A stretch of DNA of 64,000 nt from the NCBI GenBank assembly GCA_009617715.1, contig VTFK01000264.1, forward strand, positions 310,001 to 374,000. The letters are read 5' to 3'. Positions 37,982 through 49,695 of the stretch are shown one piece after another. The position numbers were made by a program, and so were the translations under genes. The stretch comes from Plectrocnemia conspersa. Lineage: Eukaryota > Arthropoda > Insecta > Trichoptera > Polycentropodidae. The notes under the pieces are model-generated. The model made no database searches and was not told the DNA's origin. It was given only the letters and a program-made list of their open reading frames with translations. Each line of letters begins with the position of its first letter. The stretch's first letter is position 1.

Positions 37982-38094
37982 GTAATAATTTATTGACATA
38001 ATAATTAAGGTGTATGGTGGTGAAATCTTTTCAGTTAAATATATAGGATAATGTGAACCAACGTAGACAGATTTAATATTAAAAAATAAATATA

Positions 38095-39500
38095 AAATGC
38101 TATCGTATTTTTATAAAAATTTATAAAAATCAGATTATAATCATTCTAATACGCTTTACTTATTTTAATTTAGACAAGATATTTCCTGGCATATTTAAAC
38201 ATATTTAAACATACATATATTAAGATCTAAAAAAAATATTTATTATATATACTTGGTAAGAAGTAAATTTTATCCCACAATATATAACACATAAAAAAGA
38301 TTTAAAATAATTTAATGCATATATTTGGGTTATGTTTCTCAAAATTTAGCAATAATACAAATTTAAATATTTACAGTGAATTTCAATTATTTTATTATAT
38401 AAAATACTTTTTAATAGTCGCCAGTTTAGTCCGCGTTTAATTATTATTAAAAATTCATAAACTCCTTAAAATATAGTAGATGTGAAAGTCTTTAAAAAAG
38501 TTTCAACACAGCTTTTATCACATTTTTATAAAAATGTATTAAAGTCAGATTAAAACTACGGAAGTTATATTACGTTATATGCACATTAATACACTCTTCA
38601 CTTATAAAAATTAAGCTGAAATATTTTTAACTTATTTTATATTTTCACTATAATTTTTTTTATCCTAGACATATTTAAATTATTTTTATTACATGTAGGT
38701 TTGAGAAACTGTCTTATTCATAAAAAAATAATATACAATTATTGTTTGGAAGTATATTTTATTTTACAATATATTGTAAATATAAAGTATTTAAAATATC
38801 TAATGATTTTATTTGTATATTGTTTTTCAAAATCAGTAATATTGCAAATTTAAATATTTAGTCCACGTCTAATTATTATTTAAAAATCTTAAAATCTTTA
38901 AAATAATGTAAACGTTAAAGTATTTAAAAGAATTTCAACATAGCGTTTATAATTATTTTATAAAACTTTATAAAAATTAAATTATAACTACAGAGATTAT
39001 AACTTATACGTTATATGAACATTATTATATTCTTTATTATTATTAGTATTTCACCATTTTTTCATTAATAATTAGACGTGGACTAAACTTAAAATTATTA
39101 AAAAGTTATTTATTATATATATTTTTTAGATATTTTGCGAAACACTTAATTATAAAATAATCAATACTCTCCGCAAATATTTAAATTTGTAATATTGCTG
39201 AATTTTGAAAAACACTACACAAAAAAAACATTAAAATATTTTAAATCATTTTTATGTACAATATATTGTGAAAAAAATATACTTATAAAATACTTTTAAC
39301 AGTGTTTTTATCGTATTTTTATAATAGTTAATAAAAATCAGATTAAACTACGGAAGTTATTTTAATTTAAACTAGTTATTCAGTAACTAACCATTTTTTT
39401 TTATAAATGTACATATTTAAACATATATTTAGATTTTTTCTATTACAATTAAAGTTTTGGGAAATTTCTTATGTATTAAAAATATATTACACTATTTACT
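38095..39500. repeat. Degenerate tandem repeat, ~360-430 bp unit, about four copies
   Basis: A landmark of the form TTTTATAAAA...TTA(T/A)AAAA...CAGATTA recurs near 38107, 38521, 38953 and 39311 (spacings 414, 432, 358). Units share TTTCAACA(C/T)AG, AGTCC(G/A)CGT(T/C)TAATTATTATT and ACGTTATATG blocks in the same order. Looser, partial similarity continues to about 39.9 kb. Very AT-rich; no coding. Confidence 0.6.
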
Positions 39501-40209
39501 TATTTACTACTTAAAAGTCAATGACATTTTACAATATATTATATTTAAAAAATATAAATGCTTTTATTTGTGTATTATTTCTCAAAATTTAACAATATTA
39601 CAAATTTAAATGTTTTCAGAGATTTTCAATTATTTTAATATAAAGTGTCTTAAAAAATATCTAAATACTTTATGAGATAAATTACTTCTTAATTCAAGTT
39701 AAGTTTACGTCAAGTTAATATTAAAACAATCTTAATATACAACCCTTAACGTCTACTGCTAAGTTTTTTTTAAATAATACGTAAACAATTGCTTACTAAA
39801 AAAAAAAATCACTTCTTTATAGCTTTAAGTTTAGCCCACTTCTGATTATTATTTAGAAATTCATAAAATAACGAACTGATACATGTGCTACAAAATTTAA
39901 TAAATAAATACTAATTCATCATATTTTATTGATATACATTTTAAAATTTATAATAATTCAAATTAATTACATAATGATTTTATTTTAATTATAATTATTT
40001 AATTAATTTACGCATTTAAAGGCCTAAAAAAAAGAGTAACACAAAAAACAGCGGGAAAACAACTGTACGGTTACCACAGAACAAAGAACAATGCGATTGA
40101 CATTTTATCGAATTTAATTTATTTGTAATTTTAAATTTCAATACACGATATTTTCAAATATGCTTAATTGACATATTTTTTAATGTCTCTAATCTTATGC
40201 GCCCGGTTA

Positions 40210-40348
40210 CATGTGCGATCACCAAGCAATTTTAGATTTTTTGGGAACAATGTTCCGAAAATTTCCGTCTTTATTTTTTTTTTGGCGCCCCTCTGAAGCT
40301 AGCGCCCCAGGCGATTGCATATACAGCCTGCCCCTCAGGTCGACCCTG
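40210..40348. mobile_element. Orphan hAT 3' terminus
   Basis: TTTGGCGCCCCTCTGAAGC, then GCGCCCCAGGCGATTGCATA, then GCCTGCCCCTCAGGTCGACC and CTG at 40348. This is the well-known GC-rich end of a widespread hAT family. No partner end or TSD was found. The frame 40211-40405 is not a gene. Confidence 0.6.
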
Positions 40349-41399
40349 ATAACAGTATGTATAGAAAACTGTTTTTTGTCTACAATATATATTCATAAAT
40401 CGTGACCAAAAGCTATACAGACGACAATACTTGAAATAATCGTTAATTTATCTATCGTAGACATTTGATATCTGCGACATTAAATTATTTTGAGTATTTC
40501 TAGCGGCGATAGCAAAGAGCTCCAAATTACGACCGGTCGTAAACTTTTAAATCATTTATTGTGATTTTTCATCCACTTTTTGTAATTTATTGCTTAATAA
40601 ACCAGAGTTGAAAACGTTTATTTTTATAACAATCGATGTTTCGCTGCAAATAATATAAATATAATCAAGGAACATAATATGATTTTTAATATTTTCCGAA
40701 ACACCTATTATTATATTATTTAAAAAAAATATGAAGTCATTAAAACGTCGTTTTTTCTGTAAATAGTTCATTAAACTAATCTTGTACAGGTTAATCCCAA
40801 CTCAAAAATTTCGGGCGGTCTCTTAAATTATTTTTACGGTTCGTGTAAGACACAACAATTTTTTACAAGTTATTACAACTATGGTTAAAAATACATAGCT
40901 AAGGCAATTTTATCCTTTCTGGAGTACTCTAGGTCTATGCTATTTTTGTTCTTTGAAACATGCGGAAATTAATAGTTTGGAATATTTATTATATGCTAAT
41001 AATAAGTTGTTTTATATTTTTAATTTACTATTTTTTATATTTTAAAACTAGTTACCCTTTCATGCTAACTCTCTTTTAATACATATGTATGTAAATATAA
41101 TAACTTTTTTATTTCTTTTTGCGCAACAAGACATTTCGCAACTTATTTGATTTACGTTCTACTAAATCGTTTTATAATGATATTGCATTATGTTTATCGT
41201 TTTCGTTATTATATTATAATCATATGCTTCTCGGCAGTTTGGCAGAAAATTGTTGCGCTTTTGGTTTTGTTTATTCTTAGCAAAATATCGCGTTTTAAGT
41301 ATAAATCGACTATCGTGCACAATGTGTACAGATATACGCTAAATATGTACATATATGTATGTATACACATATAGGTTTTGCAGCAAAACAAAAAAAAAA

Positions 41400-41600
41400 C
41401 ATCCCTATGGTTACCAACAAGGCCGAAGATATTTGTTCAATACTTGCCCTGACCGATTATAGTGTTTATTTATCGAATACACTGTTTCCATGGTGTTTAT
41501 GTGCGTACAGTCACTCGATCAGGAAAGAGTGAAATTATAAACCGCCGATCGCGAAACGTATAATGGAAAATTTGCATATGCAAAATAGACGTGGTTAATT
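41400..41600. promoter_or_regulatory. GC-richer patch with a palindromic POU octamer
   Basis: TTTGCATATGCAAA (41571-41584) is a perfect 14-bp palindrome; with A41570 it gives ATTTGCAT, the POU-domain octamer, overlapping its complement ATGCAAA. It sits at the end of a ~180-bp patch of higher GC content between candidate first exons A and B. An enhancer is a reasonable guess, not shown. Confidence 0.3.
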
Positions 41601-43719
41601 GAATACTGAAATTTAAATTTGTGCTCTAGTCACATGGAATGTTAAAATAAATTTGAGAGAAATATATTTAATATTTTATTTTTAAATACATTTAAATGAA
41701 TAAATTTGCTATAAAATTCATAATAATATTTTTAAGTTAAAATTTTTAATAAAACATTTCTATGAATGTAAATAATATTATTTAAAATTTCAAGTTAGAT
41801 TATCCAGTAATATGGTCAATTTTGTGTTTCATAAAATAAAAATTTAGAAATCTAGATAATTATTTCTAGATGAGTATTAGAAATTTTAGTTGTCCATATT
41901 TTATAACCATATTTATGAGAGTGAAAAAAATACAAAAAAATGATAATAAAATGCAATTTAAGTTTTTTGTACTTAAATAAGTCTCCAACTGATTATTAAT
42001 AAACTTATATTATGTTTTATTGATGTTTCAACGAAAATTTAAAAACGCAGATATTATATAAATATTAATGAACGAAAGCTCATTTAGCCCTAATAACTTT
42101 TGGGGAACAATCTATAGTTTATAAACAATTGTAAATACTTTTCTTAATGCCCCTTAATTTGATTTTGATTCAAATTGAAAAATATTATTTTTTTATAAAC
42201 TATTAAAAATACTGACCTTAATTTTTTTTGCAAAAAAAATTAAATCGTAAAAATATTTAAATCCGTAGTAAAAGTAAAAACGATTCTGATAGATTTGCTT
42301 GTGTCAATTTTGGTGAACTTCAATGGTAGCGAGTACTGTATTATATTAGCTCAGCTGGGTGTAAATATTTTGCGAGTAAAGTATAAAATTCTAGTCTTTA
42401 AGTCTCGAGTTTAAGTGATCCTAGAGCAGATTTCTATCTTATATATGTTCAGAGAAATAGGAGGAGATCAACGATCGTTTGAGAATCTCTCAATAATTTT
42501 CAAACATCAGTATGAATTTCTTAAGAGCTATTATATTATTTTATTCGAATCCCCTTTACTCGATGTATTTCAGTAATATTTAAAGCAATGAAAACCCGAA
42601 TTATTTGAATCTCATTGTTTTACCGATCAATATTTTAAAAGCATTTTTAATTTTCCATCAATCTGCATATTTTAGATATACATATTACTTTCTTCAGTCT
42701 CTTCATAATCTAATACATATATTTACATGATAAGAAAAATCATTCTCCACATTTGAACTACTGTTACTTGCTTTACTTTTGACCAAGATTGTGCTATTCA
42801 ATGTATAGAATCCAATGTAGCTTTTTTCAGAAATTGCTCCTCAGCAATAATTTTAAAAAGCTGTTTCATTAATGATATACTATCTTGGTACATGGGTTGA
42901 AATACTTGTAATATTAGGCAGTAAAAACTTTGCAACCATAATTGATTAATATTAAACCATTAATAAAACTGGTTTTTGTGGCAATCCTTTACTTTTTAAA
43001 AATTCTCTTACTAAATGAAAAGTATGATATATCATACCGTGTGTTTTATATGTCACAATAGACGTGCATATTCATGTAAAAAAAAAAAAAAATTAAAAAA
43101 AAAAATATTTTTTGAAGCACGAATAATCGAGAGTATTTTTTGGCAGTTCGCTAAAACGCCGTTTTTTCTGCACGTAGTGGTGGCAACATAATCATATTTA
43201 AAATATAAGTTTACGAAGATTATGTAATTATTTACTTTTTGTATAAGTATGATATATGTTTCAGAAAATATATAATATAAATATGTTGCAAAAATCTACC
43301 ACTAACAATATGAAATAGATTAAAAATATCAAAATCAACATGTTTGGTGCTTAGTACAGATAATAATATTAAAAAAAATATTATAACCAAACCTTTTCAA
43401 CGCAATCTAATACGAAATAAACTACAAAATATATTTTTTTAATATTTAATTATTTAAATAGTCTTAAGTAATTTAAGCTTTATCAAAAATGTATTTCTCT
43501 ATGTGATGTTTGAATTTGATAAATAAATTCAATTGTTTATTAAAATAAATACTATAGTATAAATAAATGAATTAAGTAATATTGACGCGTGAGTAATCCA
43601 GAGTTTTCTATTCGTTCGACTATCCCCCTTTTTTGCTTACGCAACAAAAGGGGTGTCAGTGAACTGTCAAATCACACACCAATTGGCGTAGTCAAAATTT
43701 TCACCTTTCTCGCTTAAAA

Positions 43720-43872
43720 ATGGAGGACAGCGACTCCAGCCAAAAGAGCGACGATTCCGGAGACGACAGCAAGAAAACTTTGCACAGAAGCAACTCAAGA
43801 ATCTTGCTCAGCAGCTACCAAAATAAAAATAATAACAATCAAAATGTTAACCAGCATCTTGCACCGCCAAAG
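43720..43872 (+). CDS. Candidate first coding exon B (MEDSDSSQ..., 51 codons)
   Basis: ATG opens a 51-codon reading frame ending HLAPPK|GTATGA in phase 0. The peptide is acidic and Ser-rich at its start (MEDSDSSQKSDDSGDDSKK), then has a basic RSNSRI patch that could be a phosphorylation or 14-3-3 type site, then Asn/Gln repeats. Higher GC content than the flanks and balanced codon use support real coding sequence. The 150 bp upstream is GC-richer and includes a CCCCTTTT...AAAAGGGG inverted repeat (about 43624-43653). Product unknown. Confidence 0.45.
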
Positions 43873-45562
43873 GTATGATTATTAAATCGATATTTAAATT
43901 ATTTTTAGTATTTTATATATATTATGTTCATATAATGTATAGTCGTACATTATTATCATATTTTAGAAATTTATTTTATCTTCAATTTAAAAATATTTAA
44001 CAATTTTTAATGCAAAGAAATAAATATTTTTTGATTTATTGCGGTGTTTCAAAAAATATTGATTTCAAATAGCTTTAAAATGTAAAGAAATCCTTATAAA
44101 ACATTTGATTTTTTAAATATACACACTTGTATATTTATAAATATCGATTTTTTAAAACTAGAACCTCACAAATCCATGTTTTTTAAAAAAATAATTGAAA
44201 CATGTGTCACAACCTTTTTTTTTGTATGCAATATTTAAACAATTTGCATTGAAGAAACATAAATAAATATATTTTTATAAAATTTATGAAAGCTTAAAAT
44301 ACGATTGTGATTGTAATATGATTTATCTCAGTTTTAGCTGAAAGCTATTTAAAAAACGATTTTCATATGTAAGCTCATTCCGAATTCTATAATCTAAGCT
44401 TTCCATTAAATGTGAGATATAAATGTTAATGACTTGATATGAGTTTTTATATATAGATTTTATTATATTTTTGAATTAATTATTAATAAGATATCTGCGT
44501 TTTTTAATCGAGATTATTTATTTCAGTAAAAAAATATGGTACAAAGGATTAGATCTTATAGAAGGGCTAGAGGGACAATAATAATCGAGAACTTTTATTA
44601 ATTGCACATTTATATCTAATACGGAATATTATTTGTATGTTTAAAAATTTAATATTTGAGAATAGTATATTTTATGTATTACACAAAATACATTTTTTTT
44701 GCCATTAAAATACTTCCGACCTTAAACGCTTCCATGAAAACATAGATATTTTCACACATCTGGTACGGAGCTAATTTTTCTTAAGTAACGATTTCAAAAT
44801 AAAAGCAGCAGTTGTAGAAAATTTTAAAATAATCGCATACATTCAATTTGTCACAAAAAAGTCTATTGCCATTTTTCTTGAGAAATAATTCTCAAACAAC
44901 AAAGTTTCCAAGTATAAAGCTATTGTTTAAATCTATATACAAGGAACTATCTATATGAAGCGTTGAATATATTTTTTTTATGTGCATCTTGTTAAATGCC
45001 AGTTTACATTCTGATCTTAGACAACTGCACAAAAACATCACTAAAAAATACCAACTCATGAATCTGTCAAAAAATAAAATATTCGTGGATGTACTGAAGA
45101 AAATGTTAAAAATAACTAAATATATTTAGAAGATCTTACATATATTTTTCTGCACATTTAAAGCAATCTATATGACATTTTATTTATAGTATTGCTTATC
45201 AAAGATAAAACTAACATATTAGAGATAAAAATATAGTGCATACACTTACTGACAAACATATTGTCATAATATAGTATATACACATACTCTAAAGTAGCTG
45301 TTACTGTTTCAAAGTAATAATACGTTGTGCTTTAACATTAATGTGATACGTATATCTTGTATTTTATATTTTCTAAAGTTTGATTTATTATACTTATAAC
45401 ATGTAAAGTTTACAAAAACTTTTCTTGGGCGTGTGCTTGCTGTTGATTTATTTTTGGTTCATGCTTTATTGCCATTTACCATCGTCAATCGCAAGTTTAT
45501 AAAAAAATTCACTGTGTATGTCATATCACGGCTTGGCACCATATTTATGACCCTGTCCAAAG

Positions 45563-45643
45563 ATGTGTGACATTTCGACGGGACAAGACACATCCGACGG
45601 TTCGTCGGAAATGTTGTGCGTTTCCAAAATCTATAACTGTGCG
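45563..45643 (+). CDS. Candidate first coding exon C (MCDISTGQ..., 27 codons)
   Basis: ATG with 27 codons (MCDISTGQDTSDGSSE...) runs to a strong donor, GCG|GTAAGT, again in phase 0. The exon lies in a small GC-richer island (45.46-45.65 kb). The peptide is not recognised. As with the exons at 37928 and 43720, it could be an alternative start of the dynein transcript or belong to another gene. Confidence 0.4.
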
Positions 45644-48154
45644 GTAAGTCAAAATTTTCTCGATAGTTTGTTATCTTCCATACATTTTGAAGCTTTTTAT
45701 ACACCAAGTATAATACTATACATCAGAAAATTAATGGCGAGAATTTTACACATAAGAACTCCTTGCCTATAAATAAAATTCAATAATCAATAAAAAGTGA
45801 TTTTCTGAATAGTTAAAAATTAAATTAAAATGCCATTTTTATTAAAGGAAATTTCATTATTGTTTTAAGCTACTAATAATAACCATATTAATGTTAGTTA
45901 TGGACATATATATTTTTTTTGTGAATAAGCAAAAATTAAAAGAAAGCACTGCTTCTAAAATAAAAAAAGAAGATATTACATAAAAATTGAATGACTTTAA
46001 AAACCGGGAAAATGACATTTTTTGTTCAATTTCTCACTATTATTTATACATTATAAATACTTTCGTTAGATAAAAAGGCATAAATAAGACATTTATTAAA
46101 AAAAATCGTCTAAATATGTTGTGTTTAAATATTTTACTAGATTTATTTTAAATAATTTTAACATTTTTTTAAGCGATGCGTACAACATTCTATATTTTTA
46201 AGAGCTTTAGAATTGGCATATATTTATAATATATATTTTTTTATGTAATAGTTGTTTATTGTAAATTTTTGAGTGCATAATTATATTGTGGTGCATTTCA
46301 AATTAGTATATTTTAAAATTATAGCTTTGTTTTTTATCGAGATGCTGCAGGTAAACATATACTAAATTTTTGATCTAGGATAATATATATTTAACCAAAC
46401 TATATATAACATTGATTAGAATATAAGAATACCGCTACCTTTTGGAAGCAAAACTTTTATTAAAAATTTTGTGTGAAAACATTTTTTAGAATGTATCAAA
46501 ACCCTTTTTAAGATCAGCCTATATCGATATTTTTCTCACAAAATTGGATACATAGAACATATTCACTACTATTGATCTCAGTACATAAAATTATGCTGTT
46601 TATCACCTTTTTACAAATGCTTGGTAATATTTTATATTTAATTATTTATTTATAAAATATTACAAAGAGCAATATTTCAGTATGAATACTTGATGATATC
46701 GAAAACAAATATATAGTACACATCTATTACTACTATTATTCCAGTTTATGCACAGGAAACTGTAAATACATTTAAGTCCGTCGTGCTTTGGCCTTAATAT
46801 TTTACTGCATATTTTTCTATTTAAAAAAATTGGATTCCAAAATTTACTAGTAAAAATTTTATATTGAATCATTAAATGTCATATTTTGAAGCCCTGGCTC
46901 ATTGTTAAAATGTTAGCTTTTGTGTATTAATATATCAAAAGGACTATGCATTACGAAACTCCTAAGCCTGGCAAAATAATAACAGTAAGCTTAATTTTTG
47001 AACAACTAGATTATTTACACGGAAAAGTAAAAAATAGCTGCACTTTTCAATATAACTTGACACAACAATGCGAGTTCTTATGTAGCGAATTTGGCTAAAA
47101 TGTTTATTGTGTCATACAATACGACTTATATTTTAACGACTTTTAAGTGTATCGCCAATGATGAAATATATTTGTAGTCTACATTTAAATAGTTTTCAAC
47201 ATTAATTAAATGATAAGTTATTTTAATATAATTTTATTCTAAAAATAAAAGTACTAAAATTAAATGTTCGCCGTCATAAAATTTCTCAGTGCATTCAATG
47301 TACGAAGTTTGTGGGACACGAATTATACGAAAGCGAGTTTAGTTAGAAACTTCTCAACTAGTTAGACGTTTTTCAACTTTGAAACAATTTATTAATTTTG
47401 ATTGCTATCTAGCGGCGAATGCTTTTGCTCAAAATGTCATGAAATTCCACCAGAGATTGTCTAAATCAAAGTTCTTATTCGAATACCCACACACACACTA
47501 AATATATATACATATATACTATATGTAATATATATTTTTTAATATTATTAAAACTTCATCGTTATGTAAAGTCGTCTAACTCGCCAAAATTATTTTTACA
47601 CTATAATCTATTTATTTATAATGTAGTATATAATATTTTTACATCAAAGCGTATTTTTTACAAAATATGATATATAATATTATATTAAAACATAATGTAC
47701 TATTATTGACATTTAATTCTGGTGAACGCGGTTTATTATTTTTTTGCATGATTGATTATGTTTCGGTCACACAACCACCTCACTAAAATGAAAACATCAA
47801 ATATATTATACAAAGTAGATGCGGTTCTTTTCAAACCTATATATGTACTATATATATATATTATAATAATTTAAATCATTCAGTTCTTTTAGTCGCATAT
47901 GTAGAAATGATTTGAAAGTGTAAACAAATATAAGCAATAGATTAAATATATTTTATAATAGTAAATAATTGTTTTTTTAACAACAAATAAATTATTCTTA
48001 ATTATTTTGAAAATTTCTATTGATATACACAAAAAGTTCTATAATTTATTTAAAACTCGTCAATAATTAGATTCTGGTAAAGTTATAAAAGTTGTTTCTA
48101 AAATATTTCAATAGATCAATTATAATATATTTGTAGTACATAATGTTTGGTTAT
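45644..48154. other. AT-rich region between candidate exon C and the GGAGTC MITE
   Basis: No gene recognised. Contains ordinary (TA)n-like patches near 47500 and 47840. The minus frame 46660-46872 is unsupported. Confidence 0.35.
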
Positions 48155-48162
48155 GTTTTTCC

Positions 48163-48499
48163 CAGGGCTGTGGAGTCGGAGTCGGAGTCGGAGTTGGAGT
48201 CGTGGAGTCGTGGTGTTTTGGCCGGAGTTGGAGTCGGAGTCGGAGTCGTGAAAAATGAGCGACTCCGAGCATTTTTTTAAATTATGAAATTTATGAATTT
48301 TTAATTGCGTAATAATGAATGTGTATAGCGTATGAATATTAAACGTGTAGAAAAACACCAAAAATACCTGATAAATTAAACTTTTTTGAGTCGGAGTCGA
48401 AGTCGGAGTCGGAGTCGGAGTGGAGTCGTGTTGTTTGTAAATATCGGAATCGGAGTCGGAGTCGGAGTCGTGTTTTTTTTTAACGACTCCACAGCCCTG
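48163..48499. mobile_element. hAT MITE rich in GGAGTC repeats
   Basis: TIR CAGGGCTGTGGAGTCG and its complement, with 8-bp duplication GTTTTTCC (48155-48162, 48500-48507). Both ends hold runs of GGAGTC hexamers, the middle is AT-rich. 337 bp, non-coding; the minus-strand frame 48116-48361 is a by-product of the repeats. Confidence 0.88.
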
Positions 48500-49419
48500 G
48501 TTTTTCCCATCATTTTCACACTTTTATTTTTATCAGAACAGTGCTTATAATATAAGTTACAGCTTTAATCAATAAAGGCAAAAAAATTCGGAGCATTCGG
48601 AGCATACATATAAGTAAAAAATACTTCAATAGTAAAAACTAACAATATATATTACACCCAAGTCAAGTTATTTGAAGAGGTGCTCGAAAGGTGCATTCAA
48701 TTTCCTATTTAGTTAGACTTAATATGGGGAGTTTTAATGGAAAAGGATATAGATAATTGTAACGGGGGGGATTTTAGAGTGCTTTAGAGAGCAGCGATCC
48801 CGTCCCTTATTCTTACCTGTTGCGGCAAAACACAAAGATATCGAAGAGATAAAAATATAGGTTGGTTGCACCAGCGAATTGTGCGAAAGTCGAGGGTTGC
48901 CTGTAATGGGCTTTTTCGTTTCGTTTTTAATTTTTTGTTTAATCTTTTCAAACAGACATTGCTGTTAAAGAATTTATTTTAAAAGGCAATATATCATAAT
49001 GTTATCAAAATTAATTTTCACAGGAATGAACGTGTGTATAAATATTTTTTAGAATATCAATATTTATTCCTACCTAGATTATTTAATTTTATGAATCGTT
49101 ATATTATATAAATCATATACTTCTAGTGCAATATTGAATTATGACGTATCCTCGCGAAATTAAAGTGTTTGTCCTCGCTTTCTAAATATATTAATTATCC
49201 TGAAAGTTTATTGTAAAACAACAGCAGTTACTAATTTATTAATTTAAAGATTAAATCATATATTTTTAATTAGTGGATTATAAAATAATACAATATTGTT
49301 GGTAAATATATTTTATAATAATTTTACAATAATGTAATTGTTTTGACAGAATATTTACAAATATGGTTTTGGTTATCAATCTATCAAATCAAATTATTAA
49401 TAAGATATTTTAAGCGCTT

Positions 49420-49695
49420 CTTAAAACTTTTGAGTCGAACCACCCAAACCCCAGTTGGAGCATCGCTACAATTAAACCGTCGATCGTTAAAACTGGCGTG
49501 ATGATGTCGCTTTTTGATGTCGCTAATCACAAATGATGGCACGAAGGTATTTCCGCTCTCATTTCTGATGCGGTCGCTCGTGTTCACCACCACCACCAAC
49601 TACAACATGCCTCTGTGCTGTGCCAGTCATCTTCTAGGACTAGCCAAGGGTTATTCCTAGGCCTGGACGTGCCGTAATAATTTAAATTTGATAAA
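49420..49695 (+). promoter_or_regulatory. Likely promoter/5'UTR of the dynein transcript
   Basis: A GC-richer island directly precedes the ATG at 49696. A minus-strand open frame over part of it (49384-49599) has no recognisable product and is treated as chance. No clear TATA box is seen. Inference from position and composition. Confidence 0.3.

Larger units (their letters stand above)
39900..43600. other. AT-rich region between candidate exons A and B
   Basis: Apart from the hAT terminus at 40210-40348 and the octamer patch at 41400-41600, no supported feature. Poly-A runs occur near 43078-43110. The frames at 40556-40771 and 41147-41391 are not convincing genes. Confidence 0.35.

Noticed and set aside
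48163..48499. CRISPR-like array from the repeated GGAGTC units
   Set aside because: The repeats are contiguous hexamers without spacers, inside a hAT MITE with TIRs and TSD.
49384..49599. 71-residue minus-strand frame upstream of dynein
   Set aside because: No similarity I can recognise; better explained as part of a promoter/5'UTR island.
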